Assembly (NCBI RefSeq): GCF_001274725.1
Contig: NZ_LGUF01000007.1
Span: 5,153,655-5,217,654 of the forward strand
Direction: 5' to 3'
Source: Sporosarcina globispora
Lineage (GTDB): Bacteria; Bacillota; Bacilli; Bacillales; Cytobacillaceae
Length of the DNA: 64,000 nt
Below the pieces are notes generated by a model. That model saw only the letters and a program-made list of their open reading frames with translations. It did no database searches and was not told the origin of the DNA. A program made the position numbers and the translations under genes. Numbering within the stretch: the stretch's first letter is position 1; each line of letters starts with the position of its first letter. Shown here in pieces: positions 1 to 7,159 of this stretch.

Positions 1-1043
1 GCATTCCTTTTAGCATCAGCACAACAGCGGTGCTCTCCATGTATGATCAGGCCCAATTTCATCCGCTGAAATACTTGAAAAAGCTGCTGAAAGACTTTGT
101 GGATATGGGCGGCATCGTTTATGAAAATACAACAGCGGCAGATATTGAAGAAGGCAGCCTCCCTGATGTCGTAACCAGAGAAGGCCATCGCCTGAAATGC
201 AAATATGTCATAGCTGCTTCCCACTTTCCTTTTGCAGACATGAAGGGCTTTTATTTTGCCAGATTATCTCCGGAAAGATCTTATGTTCTGGGAGTAAAGA
301 CAAAAAATGATTTTCCTGGAGGCATGTATTACAGTGCCGATTCACCGACCCGCTCGCTGAGGTACACACCTTATAACGGGGACAAGCTGATTTTAGTGGG
401 CGGCGACAGCCACAAGACGGGCCATGGTCCGGATACAATGAGGCACTATAAGGCCCTGGAGATCTTTGCAGAAGAGGTGCTCGGCATAACCGATTATCCT
501 TATCGGTGGTCTGCCCAGGATTTATATTCGCTTGATAAAATCCCGTATATCGGTCCGATTACGTCCAAGCAGAAGAATATTTTTGTTGCAGCGGGCTATC
601 GGAAATGGGGAATGTCAAACGGAACAGCCGCCGCCATGCTGATAAAAGATCTGATTATGGAAAAAGAAAACCCTTATGCCAAGCTGTTTACACCATCCAG
701 ATTCCAGGCTGACCCAAGCATCAAAAAATTTATTGCAGCCAATACGGATGTAGCAGGACAACTGATCAAAGGAAAGCTTGAATTCGTGCCGAAAGAAACG
801 GCCGATCTGGCAAATGATGAAGGCGGGGTCGTTATGATTAGCGGCAAGCGGACAGGAGCCTACAGGGATCCTGAAGGTAGCCTTCATCTTGTCGATACGA
901 CCTGCACCCACATGGGATGTGAATGCGAATGGAACCATGGCGACCGCACTTGGGACTGCCCATGCCATGGCTCCCGCTTCTCCTATGACGGAAAAGTGGT
1001 GGAAGGTCCGGCAGCCAAACCTCTGAAAAGAGTTGAAGAATAA
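1..1043 (+). CDS. yhfW: FAD-dependent oxidoreductase with C-terminal Rieske [2Fe-2S] domain (5' end outside window)
   Basis: The reading frame is open from base 3, so the gene starts before the window; about 346 C-terminal codons are visible. The first part resembles the substrate and FAD-binding half of DAO-type oxidoreductases (GYRKWGMSNGTAAA near the FAD end). The last 60 residues hold a Rieske cluster site, CTHMGC followed about 16 residues later by CPCHGS, which supplies two Cys and two His ligands. This FAD plus Rieske architecture matches B. subtilis YhfW, a cytoplasmic protein of unknown substrate. A hairpin terminator follows at 1083. The fold assignment is firm; the substrate is unknown. 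Confidence 0.82.
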   Translation, partial: IPFSISTTAVLSMYDQAQFHPLKYLKKLLKDFVDMGGIVYENTTAADIEEGSLPDVVTREGHRLKCKYVIAASHFPFADMKGFYFARLSPERSYVLGVKTKNDFPGGMYYSADSPTRSLRYTPYNGDKLILVGGDSHKTGHGPDTMRHYKALEIFAEEVLGITDYPYRWSAQDLYSLDKIPYIGPITSKQKNIFVAAGYRKWGMSNGTAAAMLIKDLIMEKENPYAKLFTPSRFQADPSIKKFIAANTDVAGQLIKGKLEFVPKETADLANDEGGVVMISGKRTGAYRDPEGSLHLVDTTCTHMGCECEWNHGDRTWDCPCHGSRFSYDGKVVEGPAAKPLKRVEE

Positions 1044-1082
1044 CTTATTGGCAGGCAATAACGTGATTTTTTGAAGAAATGA

Positions 1083-1114
1083 AGACAGTCTTCCCAGGAA
1101 AACTGTCTTTTTTT
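1083..1114 (+). terminator. Rho-independent terminator after the Rieske oxidoreductase
   Basis: The stem pairs AGACAGTCTT with AAAACTGTCT (one mismatch) and is followed by a run of seven T. It lies 40 bases after the stop codon. Confidence 0.8.
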
Positions 1115-1170
1115 ATGTATTTCCCATCATTTTGCGGGGAATTACTTGCGGGTGGTGGAGATAGTACCGA

Positions 1171-1270
1171 TTTAAGTGCGGATAAAAATTTTTCTGTGCG
1201 GATAACTCACTTTTATGTGCGGATAAATTTTTTTATGTGCGGATAGCTCACTTTTATGTGCAGATAGACT
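1171..1270. repeat. Degenerate tandem array A, core GTGCGGATA, period 20-21
   Basis: The core GTGCGGATA (last copy GTGCAGATA) starts at 1176, 1196, 1217, 1237 and 1258, so the spacing alternates 20, 21, 20, 21. The bases between cores are A/T-rich, mostly TTTTAT before the core, and alternate copies add CTCAC after it. The array sits between convergent genes (Rieske oxidoreductase and the 44-residue ORF) and has no reading frame I would call. It matches the arrays at 19852, 30177 and 44324 in spacing but not in core word. Confidence 0.8.
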
Positions 1271-1375
1271 TTTAATTTATAAATGAGACCTTTCGAATAG
1301 ATGTATTTTACTTGCTGTTAACTCATTTTTATTTTCGAATAGATTTTTTCACTGCATATAGGTGCCTAGCACCAA

Positions 1376-1411
1376 ATAAAAAAATCCCCCTTTTAAAAAG
1401 GAGGATTTTTT
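1376..1411 (-). terminator. Terminator of the 44-residue gene
   Basis: On the minus strand AAAATCCTCC pairs with GGGGGATTTT across a short A/T loop, and a T run follows. It begins three bases after the stop of the small gene. A T run also follows the stem on the plus strand, so it may work both ways. Confidence 0.75.
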
Positions 1412-1413
1412 CA

Positions 1414-1548
1414 TTAGTCCTGCACGTTATTTTCTTTCTTTTCTTTGCTTCCGGTTGTGAATTCAACAAGCTCTTCGCTTGTGCGCTGAGGTCTGTGTTT
1501 ATTGTTATTGCGTTGTGCATTGCCGTTTCCGCGTTTGGTTCTGCCCAT
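1414..1548 (-). CDS. Small hydrophilic protein, 44 residues, unknown function
   Basis: The frame starts MGRTKRGNGNAQRNNNKHRP and ends KKENNVQD. It has a strong ribosome site (AAAAAGGAG) about 11 bases before the ATG and its own terminator just after the stop. A nearer ATG in another frame lies only 3 bases from that site, which is too close, so I chose this start. The N-terminal half is rich in Arg, Asn and Lys, the C-terminal half is acidic and basic, and no membrane segment is present. The composition is like small spore or nucleic-acid-binding proteins of bacilli, but I do not recognise the family. It is transcribed in the same direction as, and downstream of, the helicase gene at 1656. 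Confidence 0.68.
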   Translation of the reverse strand: MGRTKRGNGNAQRNNNKHRPQRTSEELVEFTTGSKEKKENNVQD

Positions 1549-1655
1549 ATTCTCATCTTCTCCTTTTTTGTTTTTCAGGAGTAGTATGAGTCAATAAACG
1601 GGCAGTTATTCTGAACAGTTGTGTGAATTGGAAAAAGCGCCTGGCAGTTTGATTT

Positions 1656-2780
1656 TTATACGATTTGACCGCCGCGCATTACTTTCTTTTCTGCAGTGAG
1701 GCCAAGTTCTTTGGCCAGTTTTTTGAGTTCTCGTTCTTCCCTTTCTGTGACAAGGGAGATGACGGTTCCGCTTGCACCGAATCTTCCTGTCCTCCCTGAC
1801 CGGTGGACATATTGATTAATATCTTTCGGGAAGTCGAAATGTACTACATGGGTGACTCCTTTTATGTCCAGCCCTCTTGCCGCTACATCCGTGGCAATCA
1901 GCATATTGGTTTTGCCTGTACGGAAGTTCTTGATTGCTTTCTGTCTGTCAAATTTGCTCAGATCGCTGTGGAGGGTGCTTGAAGAGATGTTTTTAAAATC
2001 AAGCTTTTCCGCCATAACGGTGAGGTTGCCGATATCCTTGACAAATACCAGTGCTTTTATGTTCTCAAGCCTTGAGATCTTTTCGAGCATTTTAATTTTG
2101 TCCCGTGCTTCTGCCACAAAATAAATATGATCCACACCTGCAGCCTGAATGGTTTCATCCTTCTCAACACGAATAACTTCAGCTTCTGCAGTCAACTCTT
2201 TTGCAAGCTGTTCTACAACCGGCGGCAGTGTAGCTGAGAATAGCAGGACCTGGCGTTCTTTAAGGGTAGATTTAACAATATTTTGGACAGTCTGAGTGTG
2301 TTCTGGAACGAGAAGCTGATCTCCTTCATCAAGAACAACTGTTTTTACTTCATGCATTTTCAGTTTTTTCTGTTTAATCAGCTCAAGCACTCGGCCTGGC
2401 GTTCCTAACGCGATATGCGGATGCTTTTTCAATTTTTCAAGCTGCCTTTTCACATTGGCCCCGCCGATAAAAGAAGCCGCTTTAATTCCGCTGCCTTCTC
2501 CCCATTTTTGGATTTCCCCCAGGATTTGCATTACAAGCTCCTGAGAAGACGCCAAAATGACTGCCTGGACCGCTTGTTTATCCGGGTCAATTTTTTCAAG
2601 GACCGGCAGCAAATAAGCAAGTGTCTTGCCTGTTCCGGTCGGTGACTCAGCAATAATATCCCTGCCTTCCAAAGCCAGCGGAACTGTCTCTGCCTGAACT
2701 GTAGTCGGCTGCGCAAATGCAGACTTTTTCCATGCCTCCTGGATAAATGGCTTCATATTTTGAATGGTAGATTGTGTCAT
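1656..2780 (-). CDS. yfmL: DEAD-box RNA helicase, YfmL-like
   Basis: This is a 374-residue ATP-dependent RNA helicase, the size of B. subtilis YfmL (a ribosome-biogenesis and cold-growth helicase). Motifs run in order: a Q-motif region near residue 28, ESPTGTGKT (motif I), GTPGR (Ib), SAT (III), ATDVAARGLD (V) and HRSGRTGR (VI). Motif II reads DEGD rather than DEAD. There is no C-terminal RNA-binding extension. The ATG at 2780 is chosen because AAAAGGAG lies 7 bases before it; an upstream ATG would add 13 residues without a ribosome site. Confidence 0.9.
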   Translation of the reverse strand: MTQSTIQNMKPFIQEAWKKSAFAQPTTVQAETVPLALEGRDIIAESPTGTGKTLAYLLPVLEKIDPDKQAVQAVILASSQELVMQILGEIQKWGEGSGIKAASFIGGANVKRQLEKLKKHPHIALGTPGRVLELIKQKKLKMHEVKTVVLDEGDQLLVPEHTQTVQNIVKSTLKERQVLLFSATLPPVVEQLAKELTAEAEVIRVEKDETIQAAGVDHIYFVAEARDKIKMLEKISRLENIKALVFVKDIGNLTVMAEKLDFKNISSSTLHSDLSKFDRQKAIKNFRTGKTNMLIATDVAARGLDIKGVTHVVHFDFPKDINQYVHRSGRTGRFGASGTVISLVTEREERELKKLAKELGLTAEKKVMRGGQIV

Positions 2781-2943
2781 GAGTAACTCCTTTTTATGAA
2801 AAATAAAGTGAAACTTCAATCAGCGGGGAGGTTCTTTATCCTCAACTGATTCCTCTGAGTTTTGAAGTGGGGTCCTACCCCCTGTTAGACTGCGATAAAC
2901 TCTTCTCCGCAAATGTTTTCTAGCCTATAGTATAGCCGATTAT

Positions 2944-2979
2944 GAAAGAAAAGAGTACCAGCATATTCAGCTGGTACTC
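2944..2979 (-). terminator. Strong terminator after the HemAT-like locus
   Basis: On the minus strand GAGTACCAGC and GCTGGTACTC form a perfect 10-bp stem followed by TTTTCTTTC. It lies just after the stop of the 52-codon extension at 2987, not right after the chemoreceptor stop at 3146. This suggests the extension belonged to the same transcript. Confidence 0.85.
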
Positions 2980-2986
2980 TGACAGA

Positions 2987-3145
2987 TTATTTATTTAATT
3001 TTGTAATTCTTCCTTCAACTGATGGATTTACTTCTTTCTGTTTTTTTATGTAGTTGATTAAAGCATCAAGGTCAACGATATCTACTGTGCGGTTCTTGCC
3101 GTTTAAGAGGACGCTATAGCCATCTCCGTCCAAGTCAAACAGTTG
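2987..3145 (-). other. In-frame 52-codon open extension after the HemAT-like stop codon
   Basis: Reading on in the same frame past the TAA of the chemoreceptor gives QLFDLDGDGYSVLLNGKN..., then a helical-looking VDIVDLDALINYIKKQKE stretch, and a stop 8 bases before a strong terminator. The DLDGDG motif resembles an EF-hand or dockerin calcium loop. No convincing ribosome site or start codon is visible, so it is not an obvious independent gene. It could be a former C-terminal domain cut off by a nonsense mutation, a readthrough extension, or the remnant of another gene. I do not recognise the domain. Confidence 0.4.
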
Positions 3146-4464
3146 TTAAAAATTCCTATATCCGCCCTCAGCCTTTTCCTTAAGCTCATTTGCTAGAAGA
3201 GACAGGCTTTCAGTCGTGTGATTAACTTCCTGAATGGATTGGACGATGCTGTCCAGGTCAGTTTTGTTGCGGCCGAACATATCCAGATACTGTTCCATTT
3301 CCATTTTTACTGTAACAAGCCCGCCTTTCACCTGCTGAATCTGAGCTTGTGATTCTTTCGTTGAGAGGTTCATTGAATTCATTGTATCGACCAGCATGCT
3401 GATTTGATTATCGCTTTTTTCGATTTGTTCCTTGATATGGCTGCTCATTTTTTTTGAGTTTTCAGCGAGTTTTCTTACTTCGGTTGCCACAACTGCAAAT
3501 CCGCGTCCTTCATCTCCCGCACGCGCCGCTTCAATGGATGCATTCACTGCCAGCAGATTCGTCTGATCGGCAATATCCTCAATGCCCTTTTGTCATCGTA
3601 ATAATTTGCTCCGAGATGCCTTTTAATGCTTCAATTCCGCTGATGGACAGGTCCACATCCTGAAGGACTTTATGGAAAGCCAGAACCATCTCGTCCATTT
3701 GCGTTTGGTTGAGATTAGTCAGGTTAAGCAGATTTTTGCTGCTTTTTTGCGTTGTTTCGGTTTCACTGCGGATATGATCAGCTTTTAAGCTTGTCTCATT
3801 GATCGAAGCTTCCGTTTGCTGGACCGTAGCTGCTACTTCCTGGCTAATAGAGTTTAATTCTTTTTGCAGCTGAGCATTCGAATCATTTAATTGATTAAGT
3901 TCATTCATTCTGGCCTGCAGATAATTTTCCACAACAAGCTGGGAATCTAAATTGATGATATGAGTAAGTGCCAGAAGTGCACTGGTCAGCTTCTCAGGAT
4001 CCTGGTAAAGGTCCGCCACTATTTTAGGCACCAATAATGTATTAATGGCAGAATACGTGGCCAGAAACCACTCAACAGGAAGGCCAGCCCCGTTATGGGT
4101 ATTTCCGATCCTCGTTCTCATGGCGAAGTATTCATCATCGAGGTGACCGCTTAATAAACTCTGGAGGTAGCGGACAAATACGCTATAAAGCCTTTCCCTG
4201 CTTGTATTATTTTCTGTAATTCTCTTTAATGGTGACTGTTTATAAAGGTGATCCAGAACTTTCTAAAAGCAAATCAGCCAGCAGGGGTGAGATCACCGGA
4301 TTCAGATCCTGAAGTGTTTCAAGATGCTTTTTTGAAAAGCCCATATACCACAATCGGTCAGTAATACGTTGATTTTTCGCTTCCTCTGTTTCTTCCATTC
4401 CTGGAAAGTTCATTTCCAGCTGAAAAAATAAAGATGGATTTTTCTTTTTTAACTGAAATAGCAT
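3146..4464 (-). pseudogene. HemAT-like globin-coupled chemoreceptor, two frameshifts
   Basis: Three frames together encode one soluble aerotaxis transducer. The N-terminal piece (MLFQLKKKNPSLFF..., start at 4464 with GGAGTG 9 bases before) and the middle piece form a protoglobin domain. The histidine in GNTHNGAGLP aligns with the proximal haem ligand of B. subtilis HemAT. The C-terminal piece is a methyl-accepting signalling hairpin with [20 protein letters not shown]. Frame breaks lie near 4262 (GAAAGTT, net loss of one base) and near 3590 (AAAAGGG, net gain of one base); correcting both restores a continuous protein of about 440 residues. Both breaks are in short homopolymers, so sequencing error is as likely as true decay. 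There are no membrane segments, as expected for HemAT. Confidence 0.85.
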
Positions 4465-4588
4465 AGTAGTGTCACTCCGGCGCTTTAGCCACTTTGTGCA
4501 TTTTTTGTATATAGTATGTATAACCAATAGGTAAATAGCAACTATTAACTCTCTATTTTTATCGGGCTAATAGTCCCGAAATCGAATA

Positions 4589-4615
4589 GGAGATGTACAT
4601 TAAATGCACATCCCC
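4589..4615 (-). terminator. Possible hairpin after the histidine kinase
   Basis: GGAGATGTACAT and ATGCACATCCCC pair with one G-T wobble across a two-base loop, 10 bases after the kinase stop. No T run follows, so it may be an RNA 3'-end structure rather than a terminator. Confidence 0.35.
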
Positions 4616-4624
4616 CGAATTCTT

Positions 4625-5863
4625 TTATTCACTTGTTTGCTCTAAAGGAATAATAAGGTTTACAATGGTCCCTTTCCCTTTTTCACTTTCAAATGTGATT
4701 TCCGCCTTGTGTTCATCCACTATCTGCTTTGTAACCATCAGGCCTATACCGGTTCCATCCGGCTTTGTTGTATAAAAGGGATCCACGACCCGTTCCATAT
4801 TTTCAGCCTCAATTCCGCAGCCTTCATCTTTAATACTGACCAGAACCTGGTCATCCTTCACCACTTTGGCAGAAATCAGGATCGTGCCGCCTCCTGCCAT
4901 AGATTCCGTCGCATTTTTGACAAGATTAATAAAAGCCTGCTTCATCATATTTTCGTCACATTGAACTTTTGGAATCGATTCCAGATTCACTGTTTTAAAA
5001 CGAATATTCTGATTGGCTGCCTGCTCATTTATGATTGAGATGACATAGTTAATCACTGTATTCAGTTCTACTCTTTTAAACAGGGGCAGCCTTGGCTTGC
5101 TTAGTAGCATAAGGTCATCTGCAATCAGATTGATCCGGTCGATTTCCTCAATCATGATTTTATAACGTTCCCGGTCTTCAGGATGTTTTTCCATCTGCAG
5201 CTGGGTAAACCCTCTTAATGCAGCTAAGGGATTTCTCACTTCATGGCCGACTGCCGAAGCCATCTGCCCGACAGCAGCCAGCTTTTCAGTCTGGCGGAGC
5301 TCCTGGAAAACATGTGTCAGCGAGTGAATATAAGAATAGAAGCGGTTCAGCAGAACATAAGAAACACTTGAAAAGATGACCAGAAGCACGATTGGCACCA
5401 TTACCTTCTGGCTGCTCAGCATGACTCCCACGAGCAGATACTTCGCCACCATACCTCCGGTTACAATCCAAAAATAGCGTTTATTTACAAAAAGCGGAGC
5501 AAAAATAATAAATAACAGCTCAACTGCATTGCCGCTCTGGAACTCCTTTATCTCTCCAAAATAAATCAGCATGCTGTTACTAAAATCAATCAGGAAAAAC
5601 CCAGCGAAATATAAGTATTTTACCTGAAATGGCCGTTTCGTTCTGATTAAATACATTGCTAAAGGCAAAAGCCCGATAACAGCCAGGTAATATCCCATCC
5701 CAAGCCCGCCCATTGGGAGCCCTGGGCTTCCGCCTGTATTGAGAGGGAGCAAATAATAAAAAAATAAATCATAAAGTGTTAAAATAATATAAAACAGCCA
5801 TATAAAAAGGGTGACTGCTTTTGTTTCTTCTTTTATCAAAGTTTGTTGATCAAAGCCCTTCAT
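4625..5863 (-). CDS. Membrane-bound sporulation-type sensor histidine kinase
   Basis: This 412-residue kinase has six hydrophobic segments in residues 17-175 and no extracellular domain of note, then a HisKA dimerisation domain with the phospho-accepting H207 in GHEVRNPLAALRG. The ATPase domain has an N box near 317 (NLVKNATESM), a G1 box DEGCGI and a G2 box GTGIGL. The layout is that of KinB-type kinases feeding the Spo0 phosphorelay. No response regulator lies beside it, which also fits that group. The start is the ATG 5 bases after AAGGAGCA. It is the first of three similar orphan kinases in the window (35566 and 46575). The signal sensed is unknown. Confidence 0.85.
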   Translation of the reverse strand: MKGFDQQTLIKEETKAVTLFIWLFYIILTLYDLFFYYLLPLNTGGSPGLPMGGLGMGYYLAVIGLLPLAMYLIRTKRPFQVKYLYFAGFFLIDFSNSMLIYFGEIKEFQSGNAVELLFIIFAPLFVNKRYFWIVTGGMVAKYLLVGVMLSSQKVMVPIVLLVIFSSVSYVLLNRFYSYIHSLTHVFQELRQTEKLAAVGQMASAVGHEVRNPLAALRGFTQLQMEKHPEDRERYKIMIEEIDRINLIADDLMLLSKPRLPLFKRVELNTVINYVISIINEQAANQNIRFKTVNLESIPKVQCDENMMKQAFINLVKNATESMAGGGTILISAKVVKDDQVLVSIKDEGCGIEAENMERVVDPFYTTKPDGTGIGLMVTKQIVDEHKAEITFESEKGKGTIVNLIIPLEQTSE

Positions 5864-5954
5864 ATGTATGCTCCTTGATTAACTCTATTAAAAACGTGCC
5901 TTTAGCACTATTATATACGTTTATGTTAAAACATGTATAATATGTTATATTCTT

Positions 5955-6004
5955 AAACTTCAAAAAACCGGCCATGGTATATCCTGGCCGGTTTTTTGAA
6001 GTTT
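5955..6004 (-). terminator. Long perfect hairpin downstream of tatC
   Basis: A 20-bp perfect inverted repeat, AAACTTCAAAAAACCGGCCA and its complement, surrounds a 10-base loop. The A and T tracts at both ends make it a two-way terminator. It is 176 bases after tatC and 91 bases upstream of the kinase start. In the rest of the 5864-6179 gap I see no gene or riboswitch. Confidence 0.75.
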
Positions 6005-6179
6005 AAGGTTGCAAGAAGAATTGTATTATTTTTACATTTTCACTTCGATTTCTTTTGCTCCCTGGCAGGCAGCAGTTCTTATGTTTCACACTCCCTTAAT
6101 GACTTAGCAGGCTTTACACTTTTGGGAGAGAAGCTGAACCCATAAATATCCAAAATACAATATTCCCAATACTTAAACC

Positions 6180-6905
6180 TTACTGCAAAACAGCCTGCTT
6201 TTTCAGCTTTCTGTTATAAATGATTTTGGACAGGCTGACACTCGCCTCATACAGCAGCAGGAGCGGCAATGTGACCAAGATATCTGATATAAAATCAGGC
6301 GGTGTGACTAAAATGGCAACCACAATCAGCACGAAATAAGCATACTTCCTTATCTTCTGCAGCGAATAAGGATTGATGATGCCAAGGCTGGTCAGGAACA
6401 TGATCACAACCGGAAGCTCAAACAGGAAGCCGAATGGAAGCGTTAAATGCAGGACGAACTGAAAATATTTTTCCGTTGTAAAAAAGGCGGTGAACATATC
6501 TCCGGATAATGTCATTAAAAAATTCAAAACCAGCGGCAGAAGTATGAAATAGCCGAATGCTATTCCGGTTATGAACAGGAAAAATAACGCGGGAATATAA
6601 GATAATGCCACCTTTCTCTCCATTCCGGTAAGAGCCGGGCTAACGAACAGCCAGATTTGATGGGCAGCAACCGGGATTGCGGCTGCAATAGCTACAACCG
6701 ACGCCAGCATCAGATAGACCCATAGAATCTCAGATGGACCCAGGACAGCCAATTTAAAGTCCAAATCTTTAACAAGCCATCGATAAATATCGCTGACAAA
6801 AATAAAGGATAATGCCATGAAGGCTATAAAGACAGCTGCTATAATTATCAGCCTCTTCCTTAGCTCTTCAAAATGCTGGAGAACATTCACTGTCTCATCA
6901 TTCAT
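6180..6905 (-). CDS. tatC: Twin-arginine translocase subunit TatC
   Basis: This 241-residue protein has six membrane segments and the TatC hallmark near its N terminus (LQHFEELRKRLI, containing the conserved FEELR). TatC recognises the twin-arginine signal peptide and, with TatA, moves folded proteins across the membrane. It is the third gene of phoX-tatA-tatC, 59 bases after tatA, so its likely main cargo is the Tat-dependent phosphatase encoded upstream. This is analogous to the phoD-tatAd-tatCd arrangement of B. subtilis. Confidence 0.95.
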   Translation of the reverse strand: MNDETVNVLQHFEELRKRLIIIAAVFIAFMALSFIFVSDIYRWLVKDLDFKLAVLGPSEILWVYLMLASVVAIAAAIPVAAHQIWLFVSPALTGMERKVALSYIPALFFLFITGIAFGYFILLPLVLNFLMTLSGDMFTAFFTTEKYFQFVLHLTLPFGFLFELPVVIMFLTSLGIINPYSLQKIRKYAYFVLIVVAILVTPPDFISDILVTLPLLLLYEASVSLSKIIYNRKLKKQAVLQ

Positions 6906-6964
6906 GTATAATCACCTCTTAATAGTGAAAGGAAGGAAGATATCTCTCCCTTCCCTATTTATTC

Positions 6965-7150
6965 TTATAGCAATTCTTTTTTCTTTTCTTCCGGCTGCTC
7001 GTCGGAGACAAGTTCACGTGTAGATTTCTTGAATTCTTTCAGGGTGGTCCCGAATGCCCTTCCGATTTCTGGAAGCTTGGATGGGCCGAAAATGATCAGC
7101 GCCAGCACTAAAACTATAATCAATCCTGGTATTCCTATATTTGATAACAT
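6965..7150 (-). CDS. tatA: Twin-arginine translocase subunit TatA
   Basis: A 61-residue protein with one N-terminal membrane helix, the hinge [12 protein letters not shown] and an amphipathic helix ([14 protein letters not shown]), then a short charged tail. This is the minimal TatA of Gram-positive bacteria, which do the job of both TatA and TatB with one protein. It starts 9 bases after the phoX stop, so the two are co-transcribed; a ribosome site (GGAGGT) overlaps the end of phoX. Confidence 0.95.
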   Translation of the reverse strand: MLSNIGIPGLIIVLVLALIIFGPSKLPEIGRAFGTTLKEFKKSTRELVSDEQPEEKKKELL

Positions 7151-7159
7151 GATAACCTC

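Noticed and set aside
1312-1584. 90-codon plus-strand frame over the small minus-strand gene
   Set aside because: It is the shadow of the 44-residue gene and its terminator; it has no ribosome site and unusual composition.
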